Part shown: positions 39,024 to 47,646 of the stretch, piece by piece
Layout of the letters: every line of letters begins with the position of its first letter
How positions within the stretch are numbered: the first letter of the stretch is position 1
Origin: Blastococcus saxobsidens DD2
Lineage (GTDB): Bacteria > Actinomycetota > Actinomycetes > Mycobacteriales > Geodermatophilaceae
Reading direction: 5' to 3'
DNA length: 64,000 bases
Assembly: GCF_000284015.1 (NCBI RefSeq)
Contig: NC_016943.1
Location: forward strand, 2,149,541-2,213,540
The notes under the pieces: model-generated
The model's input: only the letters and a program-made list of their open reading frames with translations
The model's database searches: none
What the model was told of the DNA's origin: nothing
Program-made: the position numbers and the translations under genes

Positions 39024-40518
39024 CCAGACCGGTTTCCTGAAGTACGAGCGCGCGCTGCCGCCGCGCCGGCCCGTCGAGCTCCGGATCATGGACTGGAAGG
39101 ACGTCTACAGCCTGCGGCAGAACGGCGAGGACCCGCTCTTCCCGACGGCGGAGGTGCGCACCCAGGCCGCCCGCTGCATGGACTGCGGCATCCCGTTCTG
39201 CCACCACGCCTGCCCGGTGGCGAACCTGATCCCGGAGTGGAACGACCTCGCCCGCCGCGACGACTGGCACGACGCGATCGAGCGGCTGCACGCGACCAAC
39301 AACTTCCCGGAGTTCACCGGGAAGCTGTGCCCGGCTCCGTGCGAGGGCTCGTGCGTGCTGAACCTGCAGGAGTCCCCGGTCACGATCAAGCAGATCGAGT
39401 GGGAGATCATCGACCGGGCGTGGGACGAGGGCTGGGTGGCCCCGCAGACTCCCGCCGAGCGCACCGGCAAGAAGGTCGCCGTCGTCGGCTCCGGGCCGGC
39501 CGGCCTCGCCGCCGCCCAGCAGCTCACCCGGGCCGGGCACGACGTGACCGTCTACGAGCGGGCCGACCGGGCCGGCGGCCTGCTGCGGTACGGCATTCCC
39601 GAGTTCAAGATGGAGAAGTCCGTCCTGGACCGGCGGCTGGACCAGATGCGCGCCGAGGGCACCCGGTTCGTCACCGATGTGGACGTCGGTGGCGCGGGGG
39701 AGAACGACCTCTCTCCCGAGCAGTTGCGCGGCGAGTTCGACGCCGTGGTGCTCGCCGGCGGCGCGACCATCGGGCGCGACCTGCCGGCGCCCGGCCGGGA
39801 GCTGGCCGGGATCCACCTGGCGATGGAGTACCTGCCCTACGGCAACCTGCAGGCGCTGGGCGAGCTGGACGACCCGCCGATCAACGCCCACGGCAAGCAC
39901 GTGGTGATCATCGGTGGCGGCGACACCGGGGCCGACTGCCTGGGCACCGCGCACCGGCAGGGTGCGGCCTCGGTCGCGCAGTTGGAGATCATGCCGACCC
40001 CGCCGGACCGCCGGGACCAGGGCGCCAACCCCTGGCCGACCTACCCGATGATCATGCGCGTCTCCAGCGCGCACGAGGAGGGCGGCGAGCGGCTGTACTC
40101 GGTGAACACCGAGCGATTCCTGGGCGACAGCGCCGACGGCACGGAAGGTCGCGTGCGGGCCCTGCTGCTGCACGAGGTCGAGCGCGTGGACGGCCGGTTC
40201 CAGAAGATCGAGGGCAGCGAGCGCGAGCTGCCGGCCGACCTGGTCTTCCTCGCCATGGGATTCACCGGCGCCCAGCGTGACGGCCTGGTCGACGCCCTCG
40301 GTGTGGAGGTCGACGGCCGCGGCAACGTCTCCCGTGACGACGAGTTCATGTCCACCGTGCCCGGGGTCTTCGTGGCCGGTGACATGGGCCGCGGCCAGTC
40401 GCTCATCGTCTGGGCCATCGCGGAGGGCCGTGCCGCGGCCGCCGCCGCCGACACCTGGCTGACCGGCGAGTCGATGCTGCCGCGGCCGGTCACCCCGACG
40501 GCGGTCGCGCTGCGATAA
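39016..40518 (+). CDS. gltD: Glutamate synthase small subunit
   Basis: This is a 500-residue FAD/NAD(P)H-binding subunit that feeds electrons to GltB. N-terminal iron-sulfur cysteines are [17 protein letters not shown] and [16 protein letters not shown] binding is at [17 protein letters not shown] and the NADPH Rossmann motif is [19 protein letters not shown]. The GTG at 39016 follows GGAGG at 39005-39009 and overlaps gltB by 8 bp. Two hairpins follow the stop. Confidence 0.97.
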   Translation: MADQTGFLKYERALPPRRPVELRIMDWKDVYSLRQNGEDPLFPTAEVRTQAARCMDCGIPFCHHACPVANLIPEWNDLARRDDWHDAIERLHATNNFPEFTGKLCPAPCEGSCVLNLQESPVTIKQIEWEIIDRAWDEGWVAPQTPAERTGKKVAVVGSGPAGLAAAQQLTRAGHDVTVYERADRAGGLLRYGIPEFKMEKSVLDRRLDQMRAEGTRFVTDVDVGGAGENDLSPEQLRGEFDAVVLAGGATIGRDLPAPGRELAGIHLAMEYLPYGNLQALGELDDPPINAHGKHVVIIGGGDTGADCLGTAHRQGAASVAQLEIMPTPPDRRDQGANPWPTYPMIMRVSSAHEEGGERLYSVNTERFLGDSADGTEGRVRALLLHEVERVDGRFQKIEGSERELPADLVFLAMGFTGAQRDGLVDALGVEVDGRGNVSRDDEFMSTVPGVFVAGDMGRGQSLIVWAIAEGRAAAAAADTWLTGESMLPRPVTPTAVALR

Positions 40519-40521
40519 CAC

Positions 40522-40582
40522 TGTCGTCCTACCGGACGACACCGCGGTGACATGGCGGTCCTCCGGACCGCACCGCGGCCAG
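40522..40582. terminator. Two tandem hairpins after gltD, related to the hisF repeats
   Basis: Hairpin one has an 8-bp stem (40522-40529 with 40534-40541, loop TACC), 3 nt after the gltD stop. Hairpin two is GCGGTCC-TCC-GGACCGC (40555-40571). Each is followed by ACCGCGG. Compared with 17185-17286, the stem differs by paired changes on both arms, which preserve pairing. A likely terminator and/or REP-like element. Confidence 0.6.
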
Positions 40583-40703
40583 GTGCCGTCCCCGACCGGC
40601 ACGGAGCCCAAGCCCCGTGTCCCGGTCGGGGACCCTCCGGGCCCCGCGACCGGTCCACACCGCGACGCGGAGCCCGGTCCCGGTGTGCTCGGACCCACCC
40701 CAC

Positions 40704-40709
40704 TACCGT
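40704..40709 (+). promoter_or_regulatory. Putative -10 box of pyk
   Basis: TACCGT lies 7 nt upstream of the pyk ATG at 40717. No Shine-Dalgarno sequence is present, so a leaderless transcript is likely. Confidence 0.42.
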
Positions 40710-40716
40710 TCACTTC

Positions 40717-42132
40717 ATGTCCCGCCGCGCCAAGATCGTCTGCACCCTGGGTCCCGCCACCAGCTCCGCGGAGCAGGTGAACGCCCTCGTCGAGTCGGGG
40801 ATGGACGTCGCCCGGCTCAACTTCAGCCACGGGTCGCACGAGGACCACGCCTCCGCCTATGCGCTGGTGCGGGAGGCGTCCGACCGGGTGGGTCACGCGG
40901 TGGCCATCCTCGCCGACCTCCAGGGCCCCAAGATCCGTCTCGGCACCTTCGCCGACGGACCGGTCACCTGGGTCACGGGCAGCCAGATCTGCATCACCGT
41001 CGAGGAGGTGGCCGGGACCGCGGAGCGGGTCTCCACCACCTACAAGGACCTCGCCAACGATGTCCGCGTCGGTGACCGGCTGCTGGTCGACGACGGCAAC
41101 CTGTCGCTGAGCGTGGTGCGCGTGGAGGGCCCCGACGTCTTCTGCCTGGTGGTCGAGGGCGGCACCGTCTCGAACAACAAGGGGCTGTCGCTGCCCGGCG
41201 TCGCGGTCAGCGTGCCGCCGCTGTCCGACAAGGATGAGCGGGACCTGCGCTTCGCCCTCCACCTCGGCGTCGACTTCATCGCGCTGTCCTTCGTGCGCTC
41301 GCCCACCGACGTCGCGCTGGTGCGGGATGTCATGCGGCAGGAGGACATCTACGTCCCCGTCATCGCCAAGCTGGAGAAGCCCGAGGCCGTCCGGAACCTC
41401 GACGCGATCGTCGAGGCCTTCGACGGCATCATGGTCGCCCGCGGCGACCTCGGTGTGGAGCTGGCCCTGGAGCAGGTGCCGCTGGTGCAGAAGCGGGCGA
41501 TCCAGGCCGCCCGGGAGCGCAACAAGCCGGTCATCGTGGCCACCCAGATGCTCGAGTCGATGATCACCAACTCCCGGCCGACCCGCGCGGAGGCATCCGA
41601 CGTGGCCAACGCGGTCCTCGACGGCGCGGACGCGGTGATGCTGTCGGGCGAGACCTCCGTCGGGGCGTACCCCATCGGGGCGGTGCGGACGATGGACCGG
41701 ATCATCCACGCGGTCGAGAGCGACCACCTGTGGGTGCCGGAGCTGGTGCGCCGGTCGCGGTCCCGCTCGGGGGCGATCGTGCGGGCGGCCCGGGACATCG
41801 GGGAGTCGCTGGACGTCAAGGCACTGGCGACCTTCACGCAGACCGGCGAGACCGCCCGGCGGCTGGCAGCCCTGCATCCCCGCCAGCCGCTGCTGGCCTT
41901 CACCGTCGACGCCCGCGTGCGCAGCCAACTGGCGCTCTCGTGGGGCGTGGAGACGTTCCTCGTTCCCGCGGTGGAGCACACCGACGACATGGTGGCCCAG
42001 GTGGACTTCTCGCTGCTGTCGATCGGCCGGCTGAAGGTGGACGACCGGGTCGTCGTCGTGGCGGGCAGCCCGCCGAACACCGTCGGCTCGACCAACCTCA
42101 TCCGCGTGCACGAGGTGGGTACCGACTCGTGA
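40717..42132 (+). CDS. pyk: Pyruvate kinase
   Basis: This is a 471-residue glycolytic enzyme that makes pyruvate and ATP from phosphoenolpyruvate and ADP. Motifs are KIVCTLGPAT, ARLNFSHGSHEDH, LADLQGPKIRLG, PVIAKLEKPEAVRNLD, MVARGDLGVEL and NKPVIVATQMLESMI. The C-terminal effector-binding domain (after about residue 350) is present. The stop overlaps tesB (GTGA), the same pair as pykA-tesB1 in Mycobacterium. Confidence 0.97.
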   Translation: MSRRAKIVCTLGPATSSAEQVNALVESGMDVARLNFSHGSHEDHASAYALVREASDRVGHAVAILADLQGPKIRLGTFADGPVTWVTGSQICITVEEVAGTAERVSTTYKDLANDVRVGDRLLVDDGNLSLSVVRVEGPDVFCLVVEGGTVSNNKGLSLPGVAVSVPPLSDKDERDLRFALHLGVDFIALSFVRSPTDVALVRDVMRQEDIYVPVIAKLEKPEAVRNLDAIVEAFDGIMVARGDLGVELALEQVPLVQKRAIQAARERNKPVIVATQMLESMITNSRPTRAEASDVANAVLDGADAVMLSGETSVGAYPIGAVRTMDRIIHAVESDHLWVPELVRRSRSRSGAIVRAARDIGESLDVKALATFTQTGETARRLAALHPRQPLLAFTVDARVRSQLALSWGVETFLVPAVEHTDDMVAQVDFSLLSIGRLKVDDRVVVVAGSPPNTVGSTNLIRVHEVGTDS

Positions 42133-43007
42133 ACGAGGGCGCGGAGGCCACCCAGGCGGCGGCGCTCCTGTCGGTGCTCGACCTGACCGAGCGGGAAACG
42201 GACGTGTTCGTCGGGCGGACCCCGACCACCGAGCGGCAGCGCATCTTCGGGGGGCAGGTCGCCGGCCAGGCGCTCGTGGCCGCGGGGCGCACCGTCCCGG
42301 TCGAACGCGGCGTGCACTCGCTGCACTCGTACTTCCTCCGGCCCGGTGATCCGACCGAGGAGATCCGCTACTCGGTGGACCGGATCCGGGACGGGCGCTC
42401 GTTCACCACCCGGAGGGTCATCGCCTGCCAGCGGCGCAACGGCGAGGACGTCGCCATCTTCGCGCTCACCGCGGACTTCCACGCGGGGGAGCCCGCCGTC
42501 GCAGAGCATGCACTCCCGATGCCGGCCGTGCCCGGCCCCGAGGACCTGCCGGGCACCGACGAGATCGTCGCCCGGCACGGTGGGCAGGCGGCCTGGATGG
42601 CGGCGATGGGCCGCGTCGTCGAGCAACGCTTCACGCGAGACCCGTTCGCGGCGCCGCCCAAGGCGCCGCCGGACACGCAGACCTGGACCTGGTTCCGCGT
42701 CGCCGGGGAGCTGACCGACGATCCGGTCGTGCAGGCCGCGGCGCTGACCTTCGTGAGCGACCTGACCCTGCTGTCGGCGGGGTTCGCCCGGCTCGGTGGG
42801 GGCTGGCCGGACTTCGTCGGCGCCAGCCTCGACCACGCGGTGTGGTTCCACCGCCGCGTCCGCGCCGACGACTGGCTGCTCTACGAGACCGACAGCCCTG
42901 CGGCGTCGTCCGGGCGGGCCCTGTGCTTCGGGCAGGTCTGGTCCGCCGACGGCACGCATGTGGCCACGGTGGCCCAGGAGGGGCTCATCCGGTCCCTGGA
43001 CCGCTGA
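42129..43007 (+). CDS. tesB: Acyl-CoA thioesterase II
   Basis: This is a 292-residue double-hotdog thioesterase that hydrolyses acyl-CoA. The first hotdog has RIFGGQVAGQALVAAGRTV and VHSLHSYFLRPGDP; the second has FVSDLTLLSAGFARLGG, ASLDHAVWFHRRVRADDW and the closing FGQVWSADGTHVATVAQEGL. It is coupled to pyk by a 4-bp overlap. Chain-length preference cannot be read from sequence. Confidence 0.94.
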   Translation: MNEGAEATQAAALLSVLDLTERETDVFVGRTPTTERQRIFGGQVAGQALVAAGRTVPVERGVHSLHSYFLRPGDPTEEIRYSVDRIRDGRSFTTRRVIACQRRNGEDVAIFALTADFHAGEPAVAEHALPMPAVPGPEDLPGTDEIVARHGGQAAWMAAMGRVVEQRFTRDPFAAPPKAPPDTQTWTWFRVAGELTDDPVVQAAALTFVSDLTLLSAGFARLGGGWPDFVGASLDHAVWFHRRVRADDWLLYETDSPAASSGRALCFGQVWSADGTHVATVAQEGLIRSLDR

Positions 43008-43022
43008 GCGCCCGGCGGGCGG

Positions 43023-44741
43023 TCAGCTGCGCCCACCCGTGGACTCGGCAGCGTCGGCGACGGCCTGCCCGTCCGAGTGGACCTCGGCGGCCTGGGGAGC
43101 CCCGGCCTCGAGCTGCTCGGTCGCCGCCCCTCCGGCCTCGCGCTGATCGGCGCCAAGCTGCTCGGTCTCCTCGGCGCCCGCCTGGTCCGACCGCTCCTGC
43201 TCCGCCCGGGCCCGGTCGCGCTCGGTCTCCGCGCGTTCCCGGTCCGCCGCGCGTGCGGCGGCCTGCTCGGCGGCCTGGGCGGCGAAGTCGGCGGCGAGCC
43301 AGTCGTGGCCCTCCACGAGCAGGGTCCAGACCCGCTCGACGTGCGCCCGCGTCGTGGCCGGCGAGCCGACGGCCACCCGCAGCACCGGCTCCCGCCCGAC
43401 GGTGGTGTGGGTCAGGAAGACCTCGCCGCCGTCGTTGAGCCGGTCCAGCAGCGTCATCGTCGCGACGTCGGCGTCGACCCCCTCGGGCCAGCGGGGCTTC
43501 AGGCAGACCAGCGACAACGGGTGCGGCGCGACGACGTCGAACCGCTCGTCGGCCTCGGCCCACCCGGCCAGCTCCTGCGCCATGGCGACGTGCGAGCGGA
43601 TGTGCGCCCGCAGCCCCTCGGCGCCGTACCAGCGGACCACGAACCAGAGCTTCAGCGCACGGAAGCGGCGGCCCAGCGGGATCTGCCAGTCGCGGAAGTC
43701 GACGACCGCGCCGGCGTCCGTGGCCGCGTTGCGCAGGTAGTCGGGGAGGATCGAGAGCGCGCCGGTGAGAGCCGCGCGGTCGGCGACCCAGAAGAGCGTG
43801 GCGTCGAACCCCGTGAGCAGCCACTTGTGCGCGTCGGTGGTGTAGCTGTCGGCCCACTCGACGCCGGCCTGCAGCTTCCGCAGTTCCGGCACGACGGCAC
43901 TGACGCCCGCGTAGGCGGCGTCGACGTGCAGCCAGACGCCGTACTGCCGGCAGATCGGCCCGATGGCCGCGAGCGGGTCGACGGCGGTGGTCGAGGTGGT
44001 GCCCACCGTGGCGCAGACGAGGACCGGCCGGTAGCCGCGGGCGACGTCCCGCTCCAGGCGCGCGGCCAGCGCGCCGGGGTTCATCGCGAGGTCGCCGCCG
44101 ACCTCCACGATGCGGACCGCATCGGTGCCGAGACCGGCGATGCGCACGGCCTTCTCCATCGAGGAGTGGGTCTCGCTCGAGACGTAGACCGTGGCGCGCT
44201 CGGGCTCGACGCCCTGGCGGACGGTCGCGCCGCCGCTGGCCCGGTGCAGGGCCGCCAGGAGGGCGACCAGGTTGGCGCCGGAGCTGGAGTCCTGGACGAC
44301 GCCGCCGCCGGTGCCCGAGGAGCGGAAGGACTCCGGCAGGCCGAGGAGGTCGGCCAGCCAGTCCATGACGTGCTGCTCCAGCTCGGTGGCCGCGGGGCTG
44401 GTCACCCACGACATGCCCTGCACGCCCAGCCCTGCCGAGACCAGGTCGCCGAGCACCGACGGGCCGGAGGTGTTGGCCGGGAAGTAGCCGAAGAAGCCGG
44501 GGTGCTGCCAGTGCGTGACGCCGGGCACGACGACGCGGTCGAGGTCGGCCAGGATCGCGTCGAACGGCTCGCCCTGCTCGGGGGCGGACGCCGGAAGGGA
44601 GTCCCGGACGTCGCCGGGGGAGACCGGCGAGCGCACCGGGAGGGAGCCGATCCGCGTCCAGTAGTCGGCGATCCAGTCGACGATCTCGTGCCCGTGGCGC
44701 CGGAACTGCTCGGGGGTCATGTGCGGGGCAGGCTCGGTCAC
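43023..44741 (-). CDS. PLP-dependent decarboxylase (aromatic-L-amino-acid decarboxylase family)
   Basis: This is a 572-residue group II decarboxylase. The opening (TPEQFRRHGHEIVDWIADYW), HWQHPGFFGYFPANTSGPSV, HVDAAYAGVSAVVPELR and the PLP lysine in TTDAHKWLLTGFDATLFWV are clear. Likely substrates are aromatic amino acids (Trp, Phe, Tyr or DOPA). GTG 44741 is preferred because a TACGGT -10 box lies 6 nt upstream; ATG 44720 is the alternative. After about residue 487 the protein has an unusual 85-residue Ala/Glu/Gln/Arg-rich tail, probably coiled-coil. Confidence 0.9.
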   Translation of the reverse strand: MTEPAPHMTPEQFRRHGHEIVDWIADYWTRIGSLPVRSPVSPGDVRDSLPASAPEQGEPFDAILADLDRVVVPGVTHWQHPGFFGYFPANTSGPSVLGDLVSAGLGVQGMSWVTSPAATELEQHVMDWLADLLGLPESFRSSGTGGGVVQDSSSGANLVALLAALHRASGGATVRQGVEPERATVYVSSETHSSMEKAVRIAGLGTDAVRIVEVGGDLAMNPGALAARLERDVARGYRPVLVCATVGTTSTTAVDPLAAIGPICRQYGVWLHVDAAYAGVSAVVPELRKLQAGVEWADSYTTDAHKWLLTGFDATLFWVADRAALTGALSILPDYLRNAATDAGAVVDFRDWQIPLGRRFRALKLWFVVRWYGAEGLRAHIRSHVAMAQELAGWAEADERFDVVAPHPLSLVCLKPRWPEGVDADVATMTLLDRLNDGGEVFLTHTTVGREPVLRVAVGSPATTRAHVERVWTLLVEGHDWLAADFAAQAAEQAAARAADRERAETERDRARAEQERSDQAGAEETEQLGADQREAGGAATEQLEAGAPQAAEVHSDGQAVADAAESTGGRS

Positions 44742-44747
44742 GGTGCC

Positions 44748-44753
44748 ACCGTA
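44748..44753 (-). promoter_or_regulatory. Putative -10 box of the decarboxylase gene
   Basis: TACGGT on the minus strand lies 6 nt before the GTG at 44741; no Shine-Dalgarno sequence, so probably leaderless. Confidence 0.42.
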
Positions 44754-44801
44754 TTGGGTCGGCTCCGCCCGTCGCGGGTGCCTCCCGGGAGGGGCGTCCG
44801 G

Positions 44802-45251
44802 TCAGGGCCGGGGGATCGGCAGTTCCCTGCCGCCGTCGATGAAGAGGCGGGCGCCGGGCCTCGTCGCCGCGGCGATGCGTCGCACGACCCGGGCACCGGC
44901 GTCGGGGTGCCGGCCGTCGAGGGCGCCGACGCGGACGGCGAAGACGATGTCGAACGGTTCGTCCCGCGGCTCCAGGACGAAATCCTCGGCAGCGACATGC
45001 CGGACGCGCAGCCGCCGCGTGGCGAGGTGTTCGGCTGATGCGGCCGCCGCCTGGGCGACGGCCGTGACAGACCGGTCGATGGCCAGGACATGACCGGTGA
45101 CGAGTCGGTCGGCCACGGCCCGCGCGGCTGCCCCGGGGCCGCAGCCGATCTCCAGGACACGGGAGTGCGGCTGCACGGGCAATGCGTCCACGACTGCGGC
45201 GAGACGGGGCGACAGGCCGGCGGGCACGGTGCGGAGGTCAGCCGTCGCCAC
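44802..45251 (-). CDS. Class I SAM-dependent methyltransferase
   Basis: This is a protein of about 149 residues with the SAM-binding motif I SRVLEIGCGPGAAARAVAD, the acidic strand-2 end VLAIDRS, and motif II/III region DIVFAVRVGALDG. The substrate is unknown. The start is uncertain: GTG 45251 gives a family-like N-terminus (VATADLRTVPAGLSPRLAAV). Longer starts up to 45332 would run through the tRNA terminator hairpin and into the tRNA gene, so I rejected them. Confidence 0.75.
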   Translation of the reverse strand: MATADLRTVPAGLSPRLAAVVDALPVQPHSRVLEIGCGPGAAARAVADRLVTGHVLAIDRSVTAVAQAAAASAEHLATRRLRVRHVAAEDFVLEPRDEPFDIVFAVRVGALDGRHPDAGARVVRRIAAATRPGARLFIDGGRELPIPRP

Positions 45252-45276
45252 CCGGAAGCAGCCGAGCCCGCAACGG

Positions 45277-45298
45277 TCGTCGTCCGGTAGGACGACGA
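45277..45298 (-). terminator. Hairpin downstream of the tRNA
   Basis: A perfect 9-bp stem with a 4-nt loop begins 10 nt past the tRNA 3' end. Its core is the reverse complement of the hairpin after gltD (40523-40540), so the same element is reused. Confidence 0.6.
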
Positions 45299-45307
45299 TG
45301 AGCACAG

Positions 45308-45381
45308 TGCCCCCGGTGCGACTCGAACGCACACTGCGCGGGTTTTGAATCCGCTCCCTCTGCCGATTGGGGTACGGGGGC
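45308..45381 (-). tRNA. tRNA with anticodon CAA (tRNA-Leu)
   Basis: The 74-nt gene folds with a 7-bp acceptor (GCCCCCG/CGGGGGC), a T-arm GTGCG-TTCGAGT-CGCAC, a 3-bp D-stem CCC/GGG, and an anticodon loop TTCAAAA (CAA, reading UUG) on a stem with one A-C mismatch next to the loop. The variable region is only about 5 nt, whereas leucine tRNAs normally have a long type II arm. CCA is not encoded. The identity as Leu follows from the anticodon only. Confidence 0.8.
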
Positions 45382-45408
45382 GCGCCGGGGAGGCCCGGCT
45401 GCGCGAGA

Positions 45409-45414
45409 AGCCTA
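45409..45414 (-). promoter_or_regulatory. Putative -10 box of the tRNA-CAA gene
   Basis: TAGGCT on the minus strand lies 27 nt upstream of the tRNA 5' end, giving a short 5' leader. It is divergent from the response-regulator promoter. Confidence 0.35.
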
Positions 45415-45443
45415 GCGGGGCGGTGCGCGGTCCCCGACGTCGA

Positions 45444-45449
45444 TAGGGT
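45444..45449 (+). promoter_or_regulatory. Putative -10 box of the ANTAR response regulator
   Basis: TAGGGT lies 8 nt upstream of the GTG at 45458, with no Shine-Dalgarno sequence. Confidence 0.35.
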
Positions 45450-45457
45450 CTTCCGAC

Positions 45458-46057
45458 GTGAGCAGTGACCCGGTCCGCGTTCTGATCGCCGAGGACGAAG
45501 CCCTGATCCGGCTCGATCTCAAGGAGATGCTGGAGGAGGAGGGGTACACGGTCGTCGCGGAGGTCGGCGACGGGCAGCAGGCGATCGACCGCGCCGAGGA
45601 GTTGCGTCCCGACCTGGTCATCCTCGACATCCAGATGCCGGTGCTCGACGGGCTGTCCGCGGCCGAGCGGATCGCCTCCGCGCGGATCGCGCCGGTCATC
45701 GTGCTGACCGCCTTCAGCCAGCGCGAGCTCGTGGAGCGCGCCCGCGACGCCGGGGCGATGGCGTACCTGGTGAAGCCGTTCTCCAAGAACGACCTGGTGC
45801 CGGCCATCGAGGTGGCCCGGGGACGGTTCGCGGAGATGGCCGCCCTGGACGGCGAGGTACGCACCCTCGAGGAGCGGCTCGAGACCCGCAAGGTCGTGGA
45901 GCAGGCGAAGGGTCGGCTCATGACGGACCGCGGTATGACCGAGGCCGACGCCTTCCGGTGGCTGCAGCGCACGGCGATGGACCGGCGGACGAGCATGAAA
46001 TCGCTCGCCGAGGCGGTCCTGTCCGGGAGTGCGACGTCGGACGGCGGCTCCGACTGA
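45458..46057 (+). CDS. pdtaR: ANTAR-domain response regulator (PdtaR-like)
   Basis: This is a 199-residue regulator. The receiver domain has the acidic pair in VLIAEDEALIRLDL, the phospho-acceptor Asp in LVILDIQMPVLDG, the Thr in VIVLTAFSQ and the Lys in AYLVKPF. The C-terminal ANTAR RNA-binding domain is VVEQAKGRLMTDRGMTEADA followed by FRWLQRTAMDRRTSM. ANTAR proteins antiterminate transcription by binding paired RNA hairpins. The position near pyk/tesB and polA matches Rv1626 (PdtaR); no cognate kinase is in the window. Confidence 0.92.
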   Translation: MSSDPVRVLIAEDEALIRLDLKEMLEEEGYTVVAEVGDGQQAIDRAEELRPDLVILDIQMPVLDGLSAAERIASARIAPVIVLTAFSQRELVERARDAGAMAYLVKPFSKNDLVPAIEVARGRFAEMAALDGEVRTLEERLETRKVVEQAKGRLMTDRGMTEADAFRWLQRTAMDRRTSMKSLAEAVLSGSATSDGGSD

Positions 46058-46216
46058 CCCGGCTGGAGGGCCCTTGGGGGACTGTCGCAGCGACCCGTGA
46101 GTGCGCTGTCACGCAGTGTGGCGGTAGCTGTACCTGTTCGCGATCGAGGTCACGACCTCATCACGGTCCCTCCGCGCCCGGGTGCAACCCCGTGGTGGGC
46201 GGCTAGGTTCTGCGCA

Positions 46217-46235
46217 CCGATCGGCGTCCGATCGG
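46217..46235 (+). promoter_or_regulatory. Hairpin in the 5' leader of the binding-protein gene
   Basis: Two copies of the self-complementary octamer CCGATCGG are separated by CGT. They lie between a possible -10 box (TAGGTT, 46204-46209) and the ATG at 46293. They could form an RNA hairpin or a paired DNA operator. Confidence 0.4.
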
Positions 46236-46292
46236 CGGTTGTCGCGCATGCGCACCGGCCACGGACGCACTGATGACACTGGGAGTTGCTTG

Positions 46293-47636
46293 ATGCGCAC
46301 TGGCAAGAATGCCCGCGGCATCGCCGTGACCGGTGCCGCCCTGCTCGCCCTCACCGCGTGCGGCGGCGGCGACGAGGGCGGCACCCCTGCCGCCGAGGGC
46401 GGCGACGGCGGCGGCGGCGAGAAGCTGGTCAACGTCTACGGCACCGACGGGAACATGGGCAACGCCCTGGGCGAGTCCTTCACCACCGAGGGCGCCCTCG
46501 CCGGCATGTCGGGCACCACGCCCCTCACGTCGCTGTCCTCGGACTTCACCGACCGGCTCATGGCGATCGACCCGAATCTGCAGGACTTCAACTACGCCGG
46601 TGAGACCTACGACGCGATCATCGTGAGCGCGCTGGCCGCCCTGCTGGCCGGCAGCACGGAGCCCACGGAGTTCGCCCCGTACATCAACGGGGTGACCTTC
46701 GGTGGCGAGGCCTGCGAGGACTTCGCCTCCTGCAAGTCGATCATCGACGCCGGCGGGAACCCCGACTACAACGGCGTCTCGGGGCCGCTGGCCTTCACCG
46801 AGCCCGGTGAGCCGGCGGTTGCCAGCTTCGGCATCCTCCAGTTCGGCGAGGACAACCAGATCGACTCCGACGCGACCGAGTTCGAGCTCGCCGGTGACGA
46901 GGACGCTGCGGCCAGCGACGAGGGGCCGGCTCCGGCGCCTCCGGGCACCACGTCCGACGACCCGCTCGTGATCGGCACGCTGCTGCCGCTCACCGGCAAC
47001 CTGGCGTTCCTCGGCCCGCCGGAGGTCGCCGGTGCCCGGCTGGCCGTCCAGGAGATCAACGACTCCGGTGGCGTGCTCGGTCAGCCGGTCCAGCTGGTCG
47101 AGGGTGACTCCGGCGACGCCTCCACCGACACCGCCTCGCAGACCGTCGACCGCCTGCTGCAGCAGAACGTCGACGTGATCGTCGGTGCCGCGTCCTCCGG
47201 GGTGAGCCTCACCGTCATCGACGCCATCACCCGCGCCGGTGTGGTCCAGTTCTCGCCGGCCAACACGTCGGACCAGTTCACGACCTACGACGACAACGGG
47301 CTGTACTTCCGGACGGCTCCGCCGGACACCCTGCAGGCCCGGGCGCTGTCGGACCTGATCATCAACGACGGCAACAACACCGTCGGGATCATGGCGCTGA
47401 ACGACCCGTACGGCACCGGTCTGATGGAGAACACCGTGGAGAACCTGCAGGCAGCGGGTCTGTCGGAGGACAGCATCCAGACGCTGACCTACGACCCGCA
47501 GGCGGCGAACTTCGACTCCGAGATCCAGCAGATGGTCGAGTTCAACCCCGACGCTCTGGTGGTGATCGGCTTCGAGGAGTCGGCGCGGATCATCGAAGGC
47601 CTCAACGCGGAGGGCATCGGCCCGGCGCGCGACTGA
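46293..47636 (+). CDS. Circularly permuted LivK-type substrate-binding lipoprotein
   Basis: This is a 447-residue lipoprotein with signal peptide and lipobox LALTAC (Cys23), then a Gly/Glu-rich linker. Residues about 44-200 correspond to the usual C-terminal part of a branched-chain amino-acid binding protein (KLVNVYGTDGNMGN, GMSGTTPL, YAGETYDAIIVSALAALL, CEDFASC). After an acidic/Pro linker (residues 201-223), residues 224-447 give the usual N-terminal part (LVIGTLLPLTGNLAFLGPP, GARLAVQEINDSGGVLG, VIVGAASSGVSL, TVGIMALNDPYGTGLMENT). The protein ends at EGIGPARD, exactly where a normal homologue continues into KLxxxYGTDG. GGGAG precedes the ATG. The partners are livHMGF, facing it. Confidence 0.88.
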   Translation: MRTGKNARGIAVTGAALLALTACGGGDEGGTPAAEGGDGGGGEKLVNVYGTDGNMGNALGESFTTEGALAGMSGTTPLTSLSSDFTDRLMAIDPNLQDFNYAGETYDAIIVSALAALLAGSTEPTEFAPYINGVTFGGEACEDFASCKSIIDAGGNPDYNGVSGPLAFTEPGEPAVASFGILQFGEDNQIDSDATEFELAGDEDAAASDEGPAPAPPGTTSDDPLVIGTLLPLTGNLAFLGPPEVAGARLAVQEINDSGGVLGQPVQLVEGDSGDASTDTASQTVDRLLQQNVDVIVGAASSGVSLTVIDAITRAGVVQFSPANTSDQFTTYDDNGLYFRTAPPDTLQARALSDLIINDGNNTVGIMALNDPYGTGLMENTVENLQAAGLSEDSIQTLTYDPQAANFDSEIQQMVEFNPDALVVIGFEESARIIEGLNAEGIGPARD

Positions 47637-47646
47637 GGTCGCCCGG

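Noticed and set aside
33972..39089. 1705-residue open frame antisense to gltB
   Set aside because: It is a shadow of gltB produced by GC-rich codon structure: no start, no family motif, and a His/Asp/Arg/Gly-rich composition typical of antisense frames.
38923..42111. 1062-residue antisense frame over gltD and pyk
   Set aside because: It runs across two well-supported genes and an intergenic hairpin region; shadow composition.
45252..45332. Longer start for the methyltransferase at 44802-45251
   Set aside because: The extension crosses the tRNA terminator hairpin and the tRNA 3' end and has no methyltransferase-like sequence.
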